Shown here piece after piece: positions 8,651 through 16,969 of a stretch of 64,000 nucleotides of DNA. Made by a program: the position numbers and the translations under genes. The stretch is from Methanocalculus alkaliphilus (GTDB lineage Archaea > Halobacteriota > Methanomicrobia > Methanomicrobiales > Methanocorpusculaceae): assembly GCF_024170505.1 (NCBI RefSeq), contig NZ_JALJYG010000005.1, positions 79,535 through 143,534 of the forward strand. The letters are read 5' to 3'. Below the pieces are notes generated by a model. The model searched no databases. It was not told the DNA's origin and saw nothing but the letters and a program-made list of their open reading frames with translations. Each line of letters starts with the position of its first letter. Within the stretch, counting starts at the first letter, position 1.

Positions 8651-8895
8651 GTCTGATTCGCCTCTCAATGGTTGCCGGTGTCGCATTGTATATCGGACTC
8701 TTCATGGTTCAGAGTGCATATATGGCATCCATCCTCTATGCCGCGATCATCGGATCCCTGATACTCATCGGTCTTGCCTCCCGATTATTCACCTCAAACA
8801 AAGAACAGGCAAAAAAATACGAGATGATCCTGATCTGGTGTTCTCTCCTGACCTTTGCCATCTATGGGATTCTCTATGCAGGAGGTGTGATATAA
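8647..8895 (+). CDS. ehaL: Eha small membrane subunit (K/L-like, DUF2104)
   Basis: This 82-residue protein has three hydrophobic helices with a polar segment (TSNKEQAKKYE) between the second and third. It begins in an ATGA overlap with ehaJ and ends in a TAATG overlap with ehaM. One small membrane gene occurs here where methanobacterial eha clusters have two (ehaK and ehaL), so the letter is an inference. Confidence 0.55.
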   Translation: MSLIRLSMVAGVALYIGLFMVQSAYMASILYAAIIGSLILIGLASRLFTSNKEQAKKYEMILIWCSLLTFAIYGILYAGGVI

Positions 8896-9272
8896 TGGAA
8901 TATCTGTATGAGAAGGATCTCAGGAGGATGAAACTGCTGATCCTCGGAAGCCGGAGGCACCATGCCGCCACGCAGGAGATTGCCGCAATCCTTGGTATAC
9001 ATATTCAGGGAGCACGAAAGATCCTTATCGAACAGTGTGATATGCTTCTTCTTGAAAACCTGCCAGCCCGGTGTGATGCCGCACGAAGAAAAGGAACCGA
9101 TATCGAGCAGCAGCTCGGCATCCACCTCCTGACACAGGCAACCCTTCTTATACCACCGGATAAAGGCCAGAAGGCGGTGGCCGGTGTTATGGAGAAGATC
9201 GAGAGAGGACTGGAGAGAGAGATTGCATTTAAAGAAGGGAGAGCAGAGATTCTGGAGCTGATCAGATCATGA
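8895..9272 (+). CDS. ehaM: Eha soluble subunit M (DUF1959)
   Basis: 125 residues, soluble, mostly helical and charged, with no cysteine cluster. The start is the ATG of TAATGG at 8895, preceded by GGAGG at 8880-8885. The frame is open further upstream but would overlap ehaL entirely. Position between the membrane subunits and the small hydrogenase subunit matches EhaM of unknown function. Confidence 0.7.
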   Translation: MEYLYEKDLRRMKLLILGSRRHHAATQEIAAILGIHIQGARKILIEQCDMLLLENLPARCDAARRKGTDIEQQLGIHLLTQATLLIPPDKGQKAVAGVMEKIERGLEREIAFKEGRAEILELIRS

Positions 9273-9724
9273 GTATCATCCAGAGACTGAAGAATACCGT
9301 CCGATCACGCTCAATTCATGTCTGCTATGTAAATGTCGGATCCTGCAACGGGTGTGACATTGAGATCATCGCATGCCTCTCCCCGCGCTATGATATTGAA
9401 CAGTATGGGATCTATGTCCATAACAACCCGCGTGAAGCAGATGTGCTCCTGATAACCGGTGCCTTCTCTCCGCAATGGGAAGATAAACTCAAACAACTCT
9501 GGGAGAAGATTCCCCATCCGAAGGTTGCTATCGCCATCGGCAACTGCCCAATCTCAGGTTGTGTATTCAACCGGCCGGAGACGCTCGTCGATCCCCCGGT
9601 CTCAAAACATATCCCGATTGCAGCAGAGATTCCCGGTTGCCCGCCACGTCCAACAGAGATTATCAGCACCATCCTCTCACTGGCACCACTCATCTTCAAG
9701 GATTACGAGGAGAAGAAGAAATGA
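9269..9724 (+). CDS. ehaN: Eha hydrogenase small subunit
   Basis: This 151-residue protein is the small [NiFe]-hydrogenase subunit carrying a single proximal 4Fe-4S cluster. The ligands are visible: CNGCDIE at residues 28-34, GNCPISG (about residue 92) and PGCPPRP (about 128). Group 4 hydrogenases use this shortened small subunit, homologous to NuoB. It passes electrons from the NiFe site to ferredoxin-type subunits. ATGA overlaps occur at both ends, with ehaM before and ehaO after. Confidence 0.9.
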   Translation: MSIIQRLKNTVRSRSIHVCYVNVGSCNGCDIEIIACLSPRYDIEQYGIYVHNNPREADVLLITGAFSPQWEDKLKQLWEKIPHPKVAIAIGNCPISGCVFNRPETLVDPPVSKHIPIAAEIPGCPPRPTEIISTILSLAPLIFKDYEEKKK

Positions 9725-10806
9725 AGAAGACAGTTGACATATCCCTCCCAGTTGGTCCGGTACACCCCCTCTTCAAGGAACCCTGCCGGATAAAATGCGA
9801 GACACGGGGTGAGTATGTCCTCTCGGCAGAAGTCGAGCTCGGTTATGTAAAGAAAGGGATCGAACGGATTATGCGGGGCCGCCCCTGGCAGGAGGTGATG
9901 TTCCTTGCAGAACGGGTCTGTGGGATCTGCTCGGTCATTCATAATTACACCTTCATCGAGGCTGTCGAGAAGATATCCGGGATAACACCCCCTGAACGGG
10001 CAGCATACCTCCGTGTCATCGTCAACGAACTCGACCGGATGCAGAGCCATCTTCTGGCAAACTACTCCTACTGCTATACCATCGAGCATGAGACACTCGC
10101 GATGTATATCCTCAATCTCCGAGAGACGGTGATGGATCAGCTGGAGCTGATCACCGGTGCACGGATCACCTGCTCATATATCGTCCCTGGAGGTGTCAGG
10201 TGGGATCTCCCGGATGAAAAAGAGGAATCCCTCAGGGTGGCTCTTGATCATATCGATTCGGAATTGAGACGCTTTGTGAGGATCTTTGAGACAGGACCTT
10301 TCATCGCCCTTCGATCCAAAGGGATCGGCATCCTCACCAAAGAAGCGGCAGAGGCAGCACATGCCGTCGGTCCGACTGCACGGGCAAGCGGGATATCGGT
10401 GGACTGTCGATCTGATCATCCGACCTATCAGGCACTTGGCTTTACTCCTGTTGTGCGACAGGAAGGAGATAATTATGCCCGGATCATGGCACGATTTGAG
10501 GAGGTCTTTCAAAGCACAAACCTCATCAGGGCGGCTCTTTCCAGGATGAAGCCGGGATCAGTCCGTGGTGGCGGTGTCATACGGGCAGGAGCGATCCAGT
10601 ACCGGGCAGAGGCCCCGCGTGGCGAACTCCTCTATGATCTCGTCACCGACGAGTATGGCCGTATCCTTGAGATTGCAATCCAGACACCATCTATTATGAA
10701 TACCCAGGTCTGTGCGCATGAGATGCTGACTGATGCCGAATCCGCAGCCGACATCACATCGATCTTCATCAGTTCAGATCCCTGTATTGCCTGTACGGAG
10801 AGGTGA
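9721..10806 (+). CDS. ehaO: Eha hydrogenase large (NiFe) subunit
   Basis: 361 residues, starting at the ATG that overlaps the ehaN stop. Both nickel-binding cysteine pairs are present: [10 protein letters not shown] near residue 65 and DPCIACTER at the very end. GPTARASGI in the middle is also typical of group 4 large subunits. The protein stops three residues after the last Cys (TER-stop), so there is no C-terminal extension for an endopeptidase to remove, unlike MbhL at 47161. It catalyses reversible H2 oxidation coupled through the membrane arm to ferredoxin. Confidence 0.9.
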   Translation: MKKTVDISLPVGPVHPLFKEPCRIKCETRGEYVLSAEVELGYVKKGIERIMRGRPWQEVMFLAERVCGICSVIHNYTFIEAVEKISGITPPERAAYLRVIVNELDRMQSHLLANYSYCYTIEHETLAMYILNLRETVMDQLELITGARITCSYIVPGGVRWDLPDEKEESLRVALDHIDSELRRFVRIFETGPFIALRSKGIGILTKEAAEAAHAVGPTARASGISVDCRSDHPTYQALGFTPVVRQEGDNYARIMARFEEVFQSTNLIRAALSRMKPGSVRGGGVIRAGAIQYRAEAPRGELLYDLVTDEYGRILEIAIQTPSIMNTQVCAHEMLTDAESAADITSIFISSDPCIACTER

Positions 10807-10810
10807 CGTT

Positions 10811-11413
10811 GTGACATCGATCATCTGGTATATCAGAGAGTTCCTCCGTCCTGCATGGATCAGCAGGTTTCTGACAGCGAAGACCGAACCGCTGGTGACC
10901 CCGCCGTACTTCAGAGACTTCCCTGTAACGACTGAGAATGAATGTACGCAGTGTCTCGCCTGTATGATGATCTGTCCTGCACCTGAGGCGATCGTTGTTG
11001 TGAAACGCGGAGGTATATGGAGACCTGAGATAACAAAAGGGCATTGTATCCGTTGCGGCCTCTGCGTCGAGGCATGCCCGGAGGATGTCCTTGCAAGCGG
11101 ACAAATTCTTGCAATAAAGAAAGAGGAGAAACTGCTCATCTCAGGGACCTATCATATCAGCATTAATCCAAAGACCTGTATGGGATGTGGAAACTGTTCG
11201 GTGGTCTGCCCGGTGAATCGTGAGATCGATCCCTCATTGCGATCAAGTGGGACATCACGATCGAACGAAGTGATCATGCGGGTTGATACCGGCCAGACCA
11301 AAGTCTTCCATGAGGAGAAATGTACAGGATGCAAAACCTGCGAGGAACACTGCCCAAACAATGCCATCCGGGTTGCGCGTGTTGTTGAGGCAACAGAGGG
11401 GGAGGAGGTATGA
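10811..11413 (+). CDS. Polyferredoxin with four 4Fe-4S motifs
   Basis: This 200-residue protein has four CxxCxxCxxxCP-type motifs: CTQCLACMMICP (residues 39-50), CIRCGLCVEACP (about 79-90), CMGCGNCSVVCP (about 122-133) and CTGCKTCEEHCP (about 176-187). It starts at GTG four bases after ehaO and overlaps fwdD by four bases. It therefore sits exactly between the hydrogenase and the formylmethanofuran dehydrogenase genes. It corresponds to the EhaP/EhaQ or FwdF/G type of carriers and probably moves electrons between the two enzymes (inference). Confidence 0.85.
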   Translation: MTSIIWYIREFLRPAWISRFLTAKTEPLVTPPYFRDFPVTTENECTQCLACMMICPAPEAIVVVKRGGIWRPEITKGHCIRCGLCVEACPEDVLASGQILAIKKEEKLLISGTYHISINPKTCMGCGNCSVVCPVNREIDPSLRSSGTSRSNEVIMRVDTGQTKVFHEEKCTGCKTCEEHCPNNAIRVARVVEATEGEEV

Positions 11414-11799
11414 GATATACACTCATCTCAGGAAGGACGATCCCGCAGGGATCCTTTGTCGAGCATAAGATCTCACAAGGCTACAGAGAGGCAACCTCGA
11501 TCCTTTTCATCCATCCGATGGATCTCTTCGATCTTGGTATCGAGTCGGGTGACAATGTCCGTGTCTCAAGTGAGGCAGGATCTGTGGTCCTGAAAACCCA
11601 GGAGACAGAGACCTTACGGGAAGGGTGTGTCTTTATTGCCCTTGGACCATATGCAAACGCCATCACCGGCGGATACAGTCATGGAACAGGGATGCCTGAT
11701 TATAAGGAGATTTCTGTCGAGATTGAACCGACAGACGATCCTATCGTCACGGTATGGGATCTGATGGAAGATATTGGAGGGCTCCGTTATGATAGTTGA
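11410..11799 (+). CDS. fwdD: Formylmethanofuran dehydrogenase subunit D
   Basis: A 129-residue protein corresponding to the molybdopterin dinucleotide-binding domain of FwdD/FmdD. Recognisable parts are the N-terminal SGRTIPQG, the HPMDLFDLGIESGDNVRVSS core and GPYANAITGGYSHGTGMPDYK. In other formate dehydrogenase-like enzymes this domain is fused to the catalytic subunit; here it is separate, as usual in methanogens. It overlaps the polyferredoxin before it and fwdB after it. Tungsten and molybdenum forms cannot be told apart from this sequence. Confidence 0.9.
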   Translation: MRYTLISGRTIPQGSFVEHKISQGYREATSILFIHPMDLFDLGIESGDNVRVSSEAGSVVLKTQETETLREGCVFIALGPYANAITGGYSHGTGMPDYKEISVEIEPTDDPIVTVWDLMEDIGGLRYDS

Positions 11800-13081
11800 A
11801 GATGTACCATGCCCTTTCTGCGGCTGTCTTTGTGATGACATCACCCTGACAGTGAAGAACAATCGTATTGTCGGCGTTGAGAACTGCTGTGTGCTTGGTA
11901 ATGCAAAGTTTCTCTCAAAGAAACGCCTGAAGCACCCGATCATGAGAAAAGACGGTTCATGGGTGGAGGTGAGCTTTGATGAGGCGATTGAGGAGACCGC
12001 CCGGATTCTTACCGGAGCAAACCGCCCCCTCCTCTATGGATGGAGCGGAACCTATAATGAGGCGCAGGTGACGGCGGTCCATCTTGCTGAAGAGCTTGGT
12101 GCCCTCATCGACAGCACCACATCGGTCTGCCACAACCCTTCCATCATCGCGATTCAGGAGGTGGGCCATCCCGGCTGCACCCTCGGTCAGGTGAAGAACC
12201 GGGCAGATCTCGTCATCTACTGGGGGTGCAACCCGATCGAGGCGCACCCCCGCCACCTGAGCAGGTATTCAACCTATGCAGACGGGTACTTCTTTGAAAA
12301 TACCGTCCGTGACAGAAAAGTCGTCGTCGTCGATATTCGTGAGTCCGAGACGGCAAAGATTGCCGATGAGTTCATCCAGGTGAAACCGGGAGGGGATTAT
12401 CTCATCCTCTCGGCACTCCGTGCGATGGTGCGAGGACGAGGAGATGTTGTTCCCGCAACGGTTGCAGGTGTGAAGAAGGAGCAGTTGGAGCGGGTCGTTG
12501 AGGCCTGCCAGAATGCAAGCTATGGGGCAGTCTTCTTCGGTCTTGGAGTCTCCATGACCAGGGGGAAGTATAAAAATATCAGAAATGCCATCGAGCTCGT
12601 CTCTGAACTGAACCGGAAGACGAAGTTTACGATCAGTGCGATGCGGGGCCATTATAACGTCTATGGCTTCAATGAAGTCCTCACCTGGATGGCAGGATAT
12701 CCGTTTGCTGTAGACTTCTCACGTGGTATCGCTTTTTACAATCCCGGCGAGACAACCGTCATCGATGTACTGGCCAGAAAAGAACCGGATGCATGCCTCG
12801 TTGTGGCAAGCGATCCCGGCGCACACTTCCCAAAAACCTGTATTGAACATATGGCAGCAATACCGACCATTCAGATCGATCCATGCGTCAATCCAACGAC
12901 AGCACTCTGCCAGGTGCAGATCCCCGTTGCGATCACCGGAATCGAGGTTGCAGGAACCGCATACCGAATGGATGGTGTTCCAATCAGGATGAAAAAGGTG
13001 GTAGAGACAGAATTTCCAACCGATAAGCAGGTTCTCGACAGGATCTGCGAACGAGTCAGGGAGTTGAATGGAAATGGGTGA
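11789..13081 (+). CDS. fwdB: Formylmethanofuran dehydrogenase subunit B (catalytic)
   Basis: 430 residues; the metal-pterin subunit that reduces CO2 to formate in the first step of methanogenesis. CPFCGCLCDD at residues 8-17 and CC at 33-34 supply the 4Fe-4S ligands. Cys114 in TSVCHNPS matches the position of the W/Mo-coordinating Cys of FwdB; it is cysteine and not selenocysteine here. The ATG at 11789 is preferred over a TTG five codons earlier because GGAGG lies at 11776-11780. It overlaps fwdD by 11 bases and fwdA by 14. Confidence 0.92.
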   Translation: MIVEDVPCPFCGCLCDDITLTVKNNRIVGVENCCVLGNAKFLSKKRLKHPIMRKDGSWVEVSFDEAIEETARILTGANRPLLYGWSGTYNEAQVTAVHLAEELGALIDSTTSVCHNPSIIAIQEVGHPGCTLGQVKNRADLVIYWGCNPIEAHPRHLSRYSTYADGYFFENTVRDRKVVVVDIRESETAKIADEFIQVKPGGDYLILSALRAMVRGRGDVVPATVAGVKKEQLERVVEACQNASYGAVFFGLGVSMTRGKYKNIRNAIELVSELNRKTKFTISAMRGHYNVYGFNEVLTWMAGYPFAVDFSRGIAFYNPGETTVIDVLARKEPDACLVVASDPGAHFPKTCIEHMAAIPTIQIDPCVNPTTALCQVQIPVAITGIEVAGTAYRMDGVPIRMKKVVETEFPTDKQVLDRICERVRELNGNG

Positions 13082-14774
13082 GATTCTTCTGAAGAATGCC
13101 TGGGTCATCGATCCGATATCGGGCATCAATGGCGAGCTGATGGATATCGCAATGGATGGCGGGAGGATCGTTGAGGACGTATCAGGGAAAGCCGAAGTGA
13201 TCGATGCACAGGGGTTCCTCACCCTGCCAGGGGGTATTGACTCTCATACCCATACCTCCGGGACGAAGGTGAACTTTGGGAGATACATGAGCCCTGAGGA
13301 TATGCGTGCAGGAAGAACGCAGAAAAAGGGTCCGATGCACATCACCTCCGGGTACAGCGTACCCACAACCTATGGAAACAGCTACAAATACAGTGCTCTT
13401 GGATACACCTGCCTCGTCGAAGGGGCGATGGCACCACTGGAAGCGAGGCATACCCATGAGGAGTTTGCCTTCACCCCACTTCAGGACTCATTTGCCAATG
13501 CACTCTTTGACGGGAACTGGGGGATGCTTGGAGCAATCGAAGAAGGAGACATCAAACGGACGGCGGCCATCATCGCCTGGACACTCTCAGCAGTGAAAGG
13601 TTTTGCGGTTAAGCTTACCAATCCCGGAGGAACCGAGGCATGGGGCTTTGGGAAGAACGTCTCATGCATCAACCAGAAGATGCCACGGTTTGATATCACC
13701 CCGACCGAGATCATCAGATCCGCTATCGAGGCGAACGAGCTCCTGAATCTTCCACATTCTGTCCACCTCCATTGTAATAATCTTGGAACCCCGGGCAACT
13801 ATACCTGCACCCTCGGTACCTTTGACCTCGTCCCGGATCTGAATGACAAGCGGCAGACACTGTATGCAACTCATGTCCAGTTCCACTCATATGGAGGAAG
13901 CGGATGGTCCGACTTCTCTTCAAAGAGCGAACCGATTGCTCGAAAGGTGAATATGCGCCCTCAGATCGTCATCGATATGGGCCAGGTGATGTTTGGAAGG
14001 ACCACAACGATGACGGCAGACGGGCCGATGGAGTTTAACCTCTACCGGCTCCACCATGACAAGTGGAGCAACCATGATGTCGAGCTTGAGACCGGATCCG
14101 GGATTATTCCGGTTAATTACCGGAGGAAGAACCTTGTCAACAGCATCATGTGGGCGATCGGCCTTGAACTTGCCCTCCTCGTCGAGAGTCCATGGCAGTG
14201 CCTCCTGACGACCGATAATCCAAATGGTGCTCCGTTTGTCAAATACCCTGAGATCATCGCACTTCTGATGAGCAAAAAATACCGGGACGCAGAATTTGCA
14301 ACGGTTCACCAGGATACCGGGAAGAGAGTGCCCCTCCCTGCCATCGACCGGGAGCTCACCTGGCATGATATCGCGGTGATGACACGTGCCGGCCAGGCAC
14401 GGGCGCTTGGGATCACCGGTGTCGGCAAGGGATATCTCCTCCCCGGTGCTGAAGCAGATATTGCGGTCTATCCGATGAGGGTTGATGATATTGACCCCGC
14501 ACAACAGTATGAAGAGGTCATCAAAGGCTTTTCACAGACCGAATATACGATCAAGCGTGGCCGGGTCGTATCCAGGAGGGGTGATGCACTGATTCATGGT
14601 GAGAATACCACATTCTGGGTGAAGCCTGAGGTTCCTCCGGAGTATGACATGACGCATGATGAACGGTTCAAGGAACACTTTGAACGGTATTACAGCATCC
14701 GAATGAGTAATTATCCGGTCCAGGAGGAATACCTCCACAGGAACTACTGCATCAGGACGGAGACCGATCTATGA
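13068..14774 (+). CDS. fwdA: Formylmethanofuran dehydrogenase subunit A
   Basis: 568 residues, the normal length for FwdA. It is an amidohydrolase-fold protein that condenses formate with methanofuran. Metal-site elements visible are GGIDSHTHTSG (about residue 56-66), the Lys in FAVKLTNPGG (near 180) expected to be carboxylated, HSVHLHCNN (about 230), and ATHVQFHSYGG (about 264). A second ATG two codons downstream (MGEILL) could also serve as start. It is translationally coupled to fwdB and fwdC. Confidence 0.93.
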   Translation: MEMGEILLKNAWVIDPISGINGELMDIAMDGGRIVEDVSGKAEVIDAQGFLTLPGGIDSHTHTSGTKVNFGRYMSPEDMRAGRTQKKGPMHITSGYSVPTTYGNSYKYSALGYTCLVEGAMAPLEARHTHEEFAFTPLQDSFANALFDGNWGMLGAIEEGDIKRTAAIIAWTLSAVKGFAVKLTNPGGTEAWGFGKNVSCINQKMPRFDITPTEIIRSAIEANELLNLPHSVHLHCNNLGTPGNYTCTLGTFDLVPDLNDKRQTLYATHVQFHSYGGSGWSDFSSKSEPIARKVNMRPQIVIDMGQVMFGRTTTMTADGPMEFNLYRLHHDKWSNHDVELETGSGIIPVNYRRKNLVNSIMWAIGLELALLVESPWQCLLTTDNPNGAPFVKYPEIIALLMSKKYRDAEFATVHQDTGKRVPLPAIDRELTWHDIAVMTRAGQARALGITGVGKGYLLPGAEADIAVYPMRVDDIDPAQQYEEVIKGFSQTEYTIKRGRVVSRRGDALIHGENTTFWVKPEVPPEYDMTHDERFKEHFERYYSIRMSNYPVQEEYLHRNYCIRTETDL

Positions 14775-15538
14775 AAGTGACGATAACCCTCTGGGACAGG
14801 GATAACCCGCTGATCCCGGTCGAAGCCGAGATGATAACACCCGACGCCTTCTTCTCAGGAGAAGAGATCATCGTCGCTGTCGGAAACAGACATATCCATC
14901 TTGCCGAAATTGCAGATATCCATATTGAAGGGGAGGCCTCCTCGGCTGCGGAGGTTGCTATTGAGATACGGGGTGACTCCGCACGCTTCAAACGGGTCGG
15001 TGAGATGATGACCGCCGGCTCGATCACCATCGAGGGTGATATCGGGATGCATTGTGGCAATTTTATGTCCGGGGGGAGTATCGAGATCCTGGGATCTGCT
15101 GACGGGTGGCTCGGCCGTGAGATGAAGGGGGGCGAGATCATCTGCCATGGAGATGCGGGAGAGTATTGTGGTGCCGGATACCGTGGCGGCCGCAAGGGGA
15201 TGAGAGGCGGATCGATCGAGGTGGTCGGATCGGTCGGAGACTTTGCATGCGAGCATATCGCCGGTGGTGAGGTGATCATCCGCGGGAATACCGGTGATTA
15301 CCCGTGTGCTGAGATGAAAGGTGGCACGGTGATGATACTTGGCGACTGCAGCCGGGTATGCGCAAATATGTCAGCCGGTACATGCTATGTCTATGGATAT
15401 GCGGATGAGATGATCCCGACCTTCGAGCGGATCGGCTGTGTCGATCGGGACGGCCTCCAGCTCCATCATTTTAAGGGAGATGTCGCCAACCGGGGCCATG
15501 GCGATCTCTATGTTGCCAGGTACGGGTATCTGAGCTGA
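14771..15538 (+). CDS. fwdC: Formylmethanofuran dehydrogenase subunit C
   Basis: 255 residues built from repeated Gly-rich beta-helix turns of the type GGxIEIxGxAGxxxGxxMxGG, the GXGXG fold shared with the glutamate synthase C-terminal domain. FwdC is a structural subunit of the Fwd complex. It begins in an ATGA overlap with fwdA and is the last gene of the cluster; a convergent gene follows after two bases. Confidence 0.92.
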   Translation: MKVTITLWDRDNPLIPVEAEMITPDAFFSGEEIIVAVGNRHIHLAEIADIHIEGEASSAAEVAIEIRGDSARFKRVGEMMTAGSITIEGDIGMHCGNFMSGGSIEILGSADGWLGREMKGGEIICHGDAGEYCGAGYRGGRKGMRGGSIEVVGSVGDFACEHIAGGEVIIRGNTGDYPCAEMKGGTVMILGDCSRVCANMSAGTCYVYGYADEMIPTFERIGCVDRDGLQLHHFKGDVANRGHGDLYVARYGYLS

Positions 15539-15540
15539 GT

Positions 15541-15813
15541 TCAGGTTGGAATATGCGCCTTCACCCACCGGGCATAGGTGGTGCGAAGGCGGGCGATCTC
15601 CTCATCGGTCAGCTCATCCCTGCTCGCCCTCTTCAGGTACTCTTCAAGCCTGCCGATGAGATCTTCAGCCTCTTCATAGCTCTGCACCTCAAGGTAGACC
15701 GGTGCCCGTGCTCCGCTGATGATCTCGCCACAGACCGGGCAGAGCCGCCACCGCTGAAGATGATCGATATAGGTAAATGACCGGCACCCCGGACACCGGA
15801 TTACATGGTACAT
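15541..15813 (-). CDS. DUF1922-like zinc-ribbon protein
   Basis: 90 residues. The N-terminal half has two cysteine pairs, CPGC at residues 7-10 and CPVC at 25-28, forming a zinc ribbon. The C-terminal half is helical and charged (YEEAEDLIGRLEEYL). This arrangement recalls archaeal DUF1922 proteins. The frame is open 100 codons upstream, but that part is the antisense of cofE. The ATG at 15811-15813 is supported by a TATA-like CTTTATGCTTAAAT about 25-35 bases upstream, implying a leaderless message. Function unknown. Confidence 0.7.
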   Translation of the reverse strand: MYHVIRCPGCRSFTYIDHLQRWRLCPVCGEIISGARAPVYLEVQSYEEAEDLIGRLEEYLKRASRDELTDEEIARLRTTYARWVKAHIPT

Positions 15814-16009
15814 GCGTACCCGGTTGTCTGCGGATTTAAGCATAAAGGTATCGGAGAGGCGGACGATCACCATCCCCCCAAGCGGATCAGAAGGAGACCT
15901 GAACCAAAAGGTATTCCCCAGACGGTATGGTGAGGGGGCTCTCTTCGTATCATCGCGGATAAACACAATTGCGAATCTTAATCTGGACCAACACAGAAGA
16001 GAAGATCTC

Positions 16010-16768
16010 ATGTCTGTCGAAGTCATCGGGGTTGAAGGACTCCCCATTATCCAGCCGGGGGACAATCTGGCCCGGCTCATCTGCGAAGCGATCAGCGTAC
16101 AGGACGGCGACATCCTCTGTGTTGCAAGCTCTGTCTATTCCAAGTCGGTTGGCACTATACGGCATCTCTCAACCGTCACACCAACAGATGAGGCGATCAG
16201 GATCGGAGCGATCACCCATGAGGAGCCAGCATTTGTTCAGGCAGTCCTTGATGCATCCGAGGAGATCATCATCGATGCACCATTCATCCTCTCCCGACTT
16301 CGATCAGGCCATATCGGAGTGCGGGCGGGTGTTGACCATAGCAATGTCGAAGACGGGATCGTCATTCTTCTGCCAGAGGATCCGATGGCAGCCGCAGCAT
16401 CACTGAGGGATGAGATCCTGGCAACGACCGGGATGACTGTACGCGTCATCCTCACCGACACCTGTGGGCGGGCATTCCGGCGGGGCCAGACCGGCCATGC
16501 CATAGGATGGAGCGGTATGACAGCAATACGCGACTTCCGTGGCGATCATGATCTCTTCGGGCATGAACTGCTCATCACCGAAGAAGCGGTCGTCGATGAG
16601 ATAGCAGGATTTGCAAACTTCATGATGGGAGAGAGTAATAAAGGCGTTCCTGCCGTCATCTTCAGAAACATGGAAACCTGGAAGGGGCATGATATGCTCT
16701 ACTTCAAGGAAAAAGAAGATCTCATCCGGGAGGCATTGAGAGAATGCCGGGAAAACAGGTTAGTATAG
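16010..16768 (+). CDS. cofE: Coenzyme F420-0:L-glutamate ligase
   Basis: This 252-residue CofE adds glutamates to F420-0 with GTP. Family motifs include the N-terminal EVIGVEGLPIIQPGDNLA, the metal/nucleotide region DILCVASSVYSKSVG, RAGVDHSNV and TDTCGRAFRRGQTGHAIG. The ATG at 16010 is chosen because EVIGVEGLP is the usual N-terminus; the frame is open upstream without homology. F420 is the hydride carrier of methanogenesis, in keeping with the rest of the window. It overlaps the convergent Sec61-beta gene by nine bases. Confidence 0.92.
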   Translation: MSVEVIGVEGLPIIQPGDNLARLICEAISVQDGDILCVASSVYSKSVGTIRHLSTVTPTDEAIRIGAITHEEPAFVQAVLDASEEIIIDAPFILSRLRSGHIGVRAGVDHSNVEDGIVILLPEDPMAAAASLRDEILATTGMTVRVILTDTCGRAFRRGQTGHAIGWSGMTAIRDFRGDHDLFGHELLITEEAVVDEIAGFANFMMGESNKGVPAVIFRNMETWKGHDMLYFKEKEDLIREALRECRENRLV

Positions 16769-16918
16769 GAGGTTTAGGATATAGATGAATACTGCAATGC
16801 CAATCGTTGCCGCAAAAACGGTCTTTGGGTTAATAGTGATGGCTCGTCGGTCTTCGCTGTCGTAGTACGTGACAAGACCTGCTGATGAAATCATTCTCCC
16901 GCCTTTCTTCTTTGCCAT
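16760..16918 (-). CDS. Preprotein translocase subunit Sec61-beta (SecG)
   Basis: A 52-residue single-span membrane protein. The N-terminus (MAKKKGGRMISSAGLVTYYD) is the well-conserved archaeal Sec61-beta start, followed by NPKTVFAATIG and one C-terminal transmembrane helix ending in NLLY. It is the small non-essential subunit of the SecYEG channel. The longer frame upstream on this strand is only the antisense of the amidohydrolase. A TATA stretch at 16940-16950 lies at the right distance for a leaderless start. Confidence 0.93.
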   Translation of the reverse strand: MAKKKGGRMISSAGLVTYYDSEDRRAITINPKTVFAATIGIAVFIYILNLLY

Positions 16919-16939
16919 GCTCAATGGTTTCTCATTGCC

Positions 16940-16950
16940 TATATATAAAA
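16940..16950. promoter_or_regulatory. Shared symmetric TATA element for two divergent genes
   Basis: The sequence TATATATAAAA reads as a TATA box on both strands. Its centre (about 16944) is 26 bases from the Sec61-beta start codon at 16918 and 26 bases from the amidohydrolase ATG at 16970. The arrangement is visible in the sequence; use in both directions is inference. Confidence 0.5.
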
Positions 16951-16969
16951 GGGAGGTCAATGGATAGCT

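Noticed and set aside
15541..16113. A 190-codon version of the DUF1922-like gene
   Set aside because: The N-terminal 100 codons are antisense of cofE and have no homology; a TATA box supports the shorter form from 15813.
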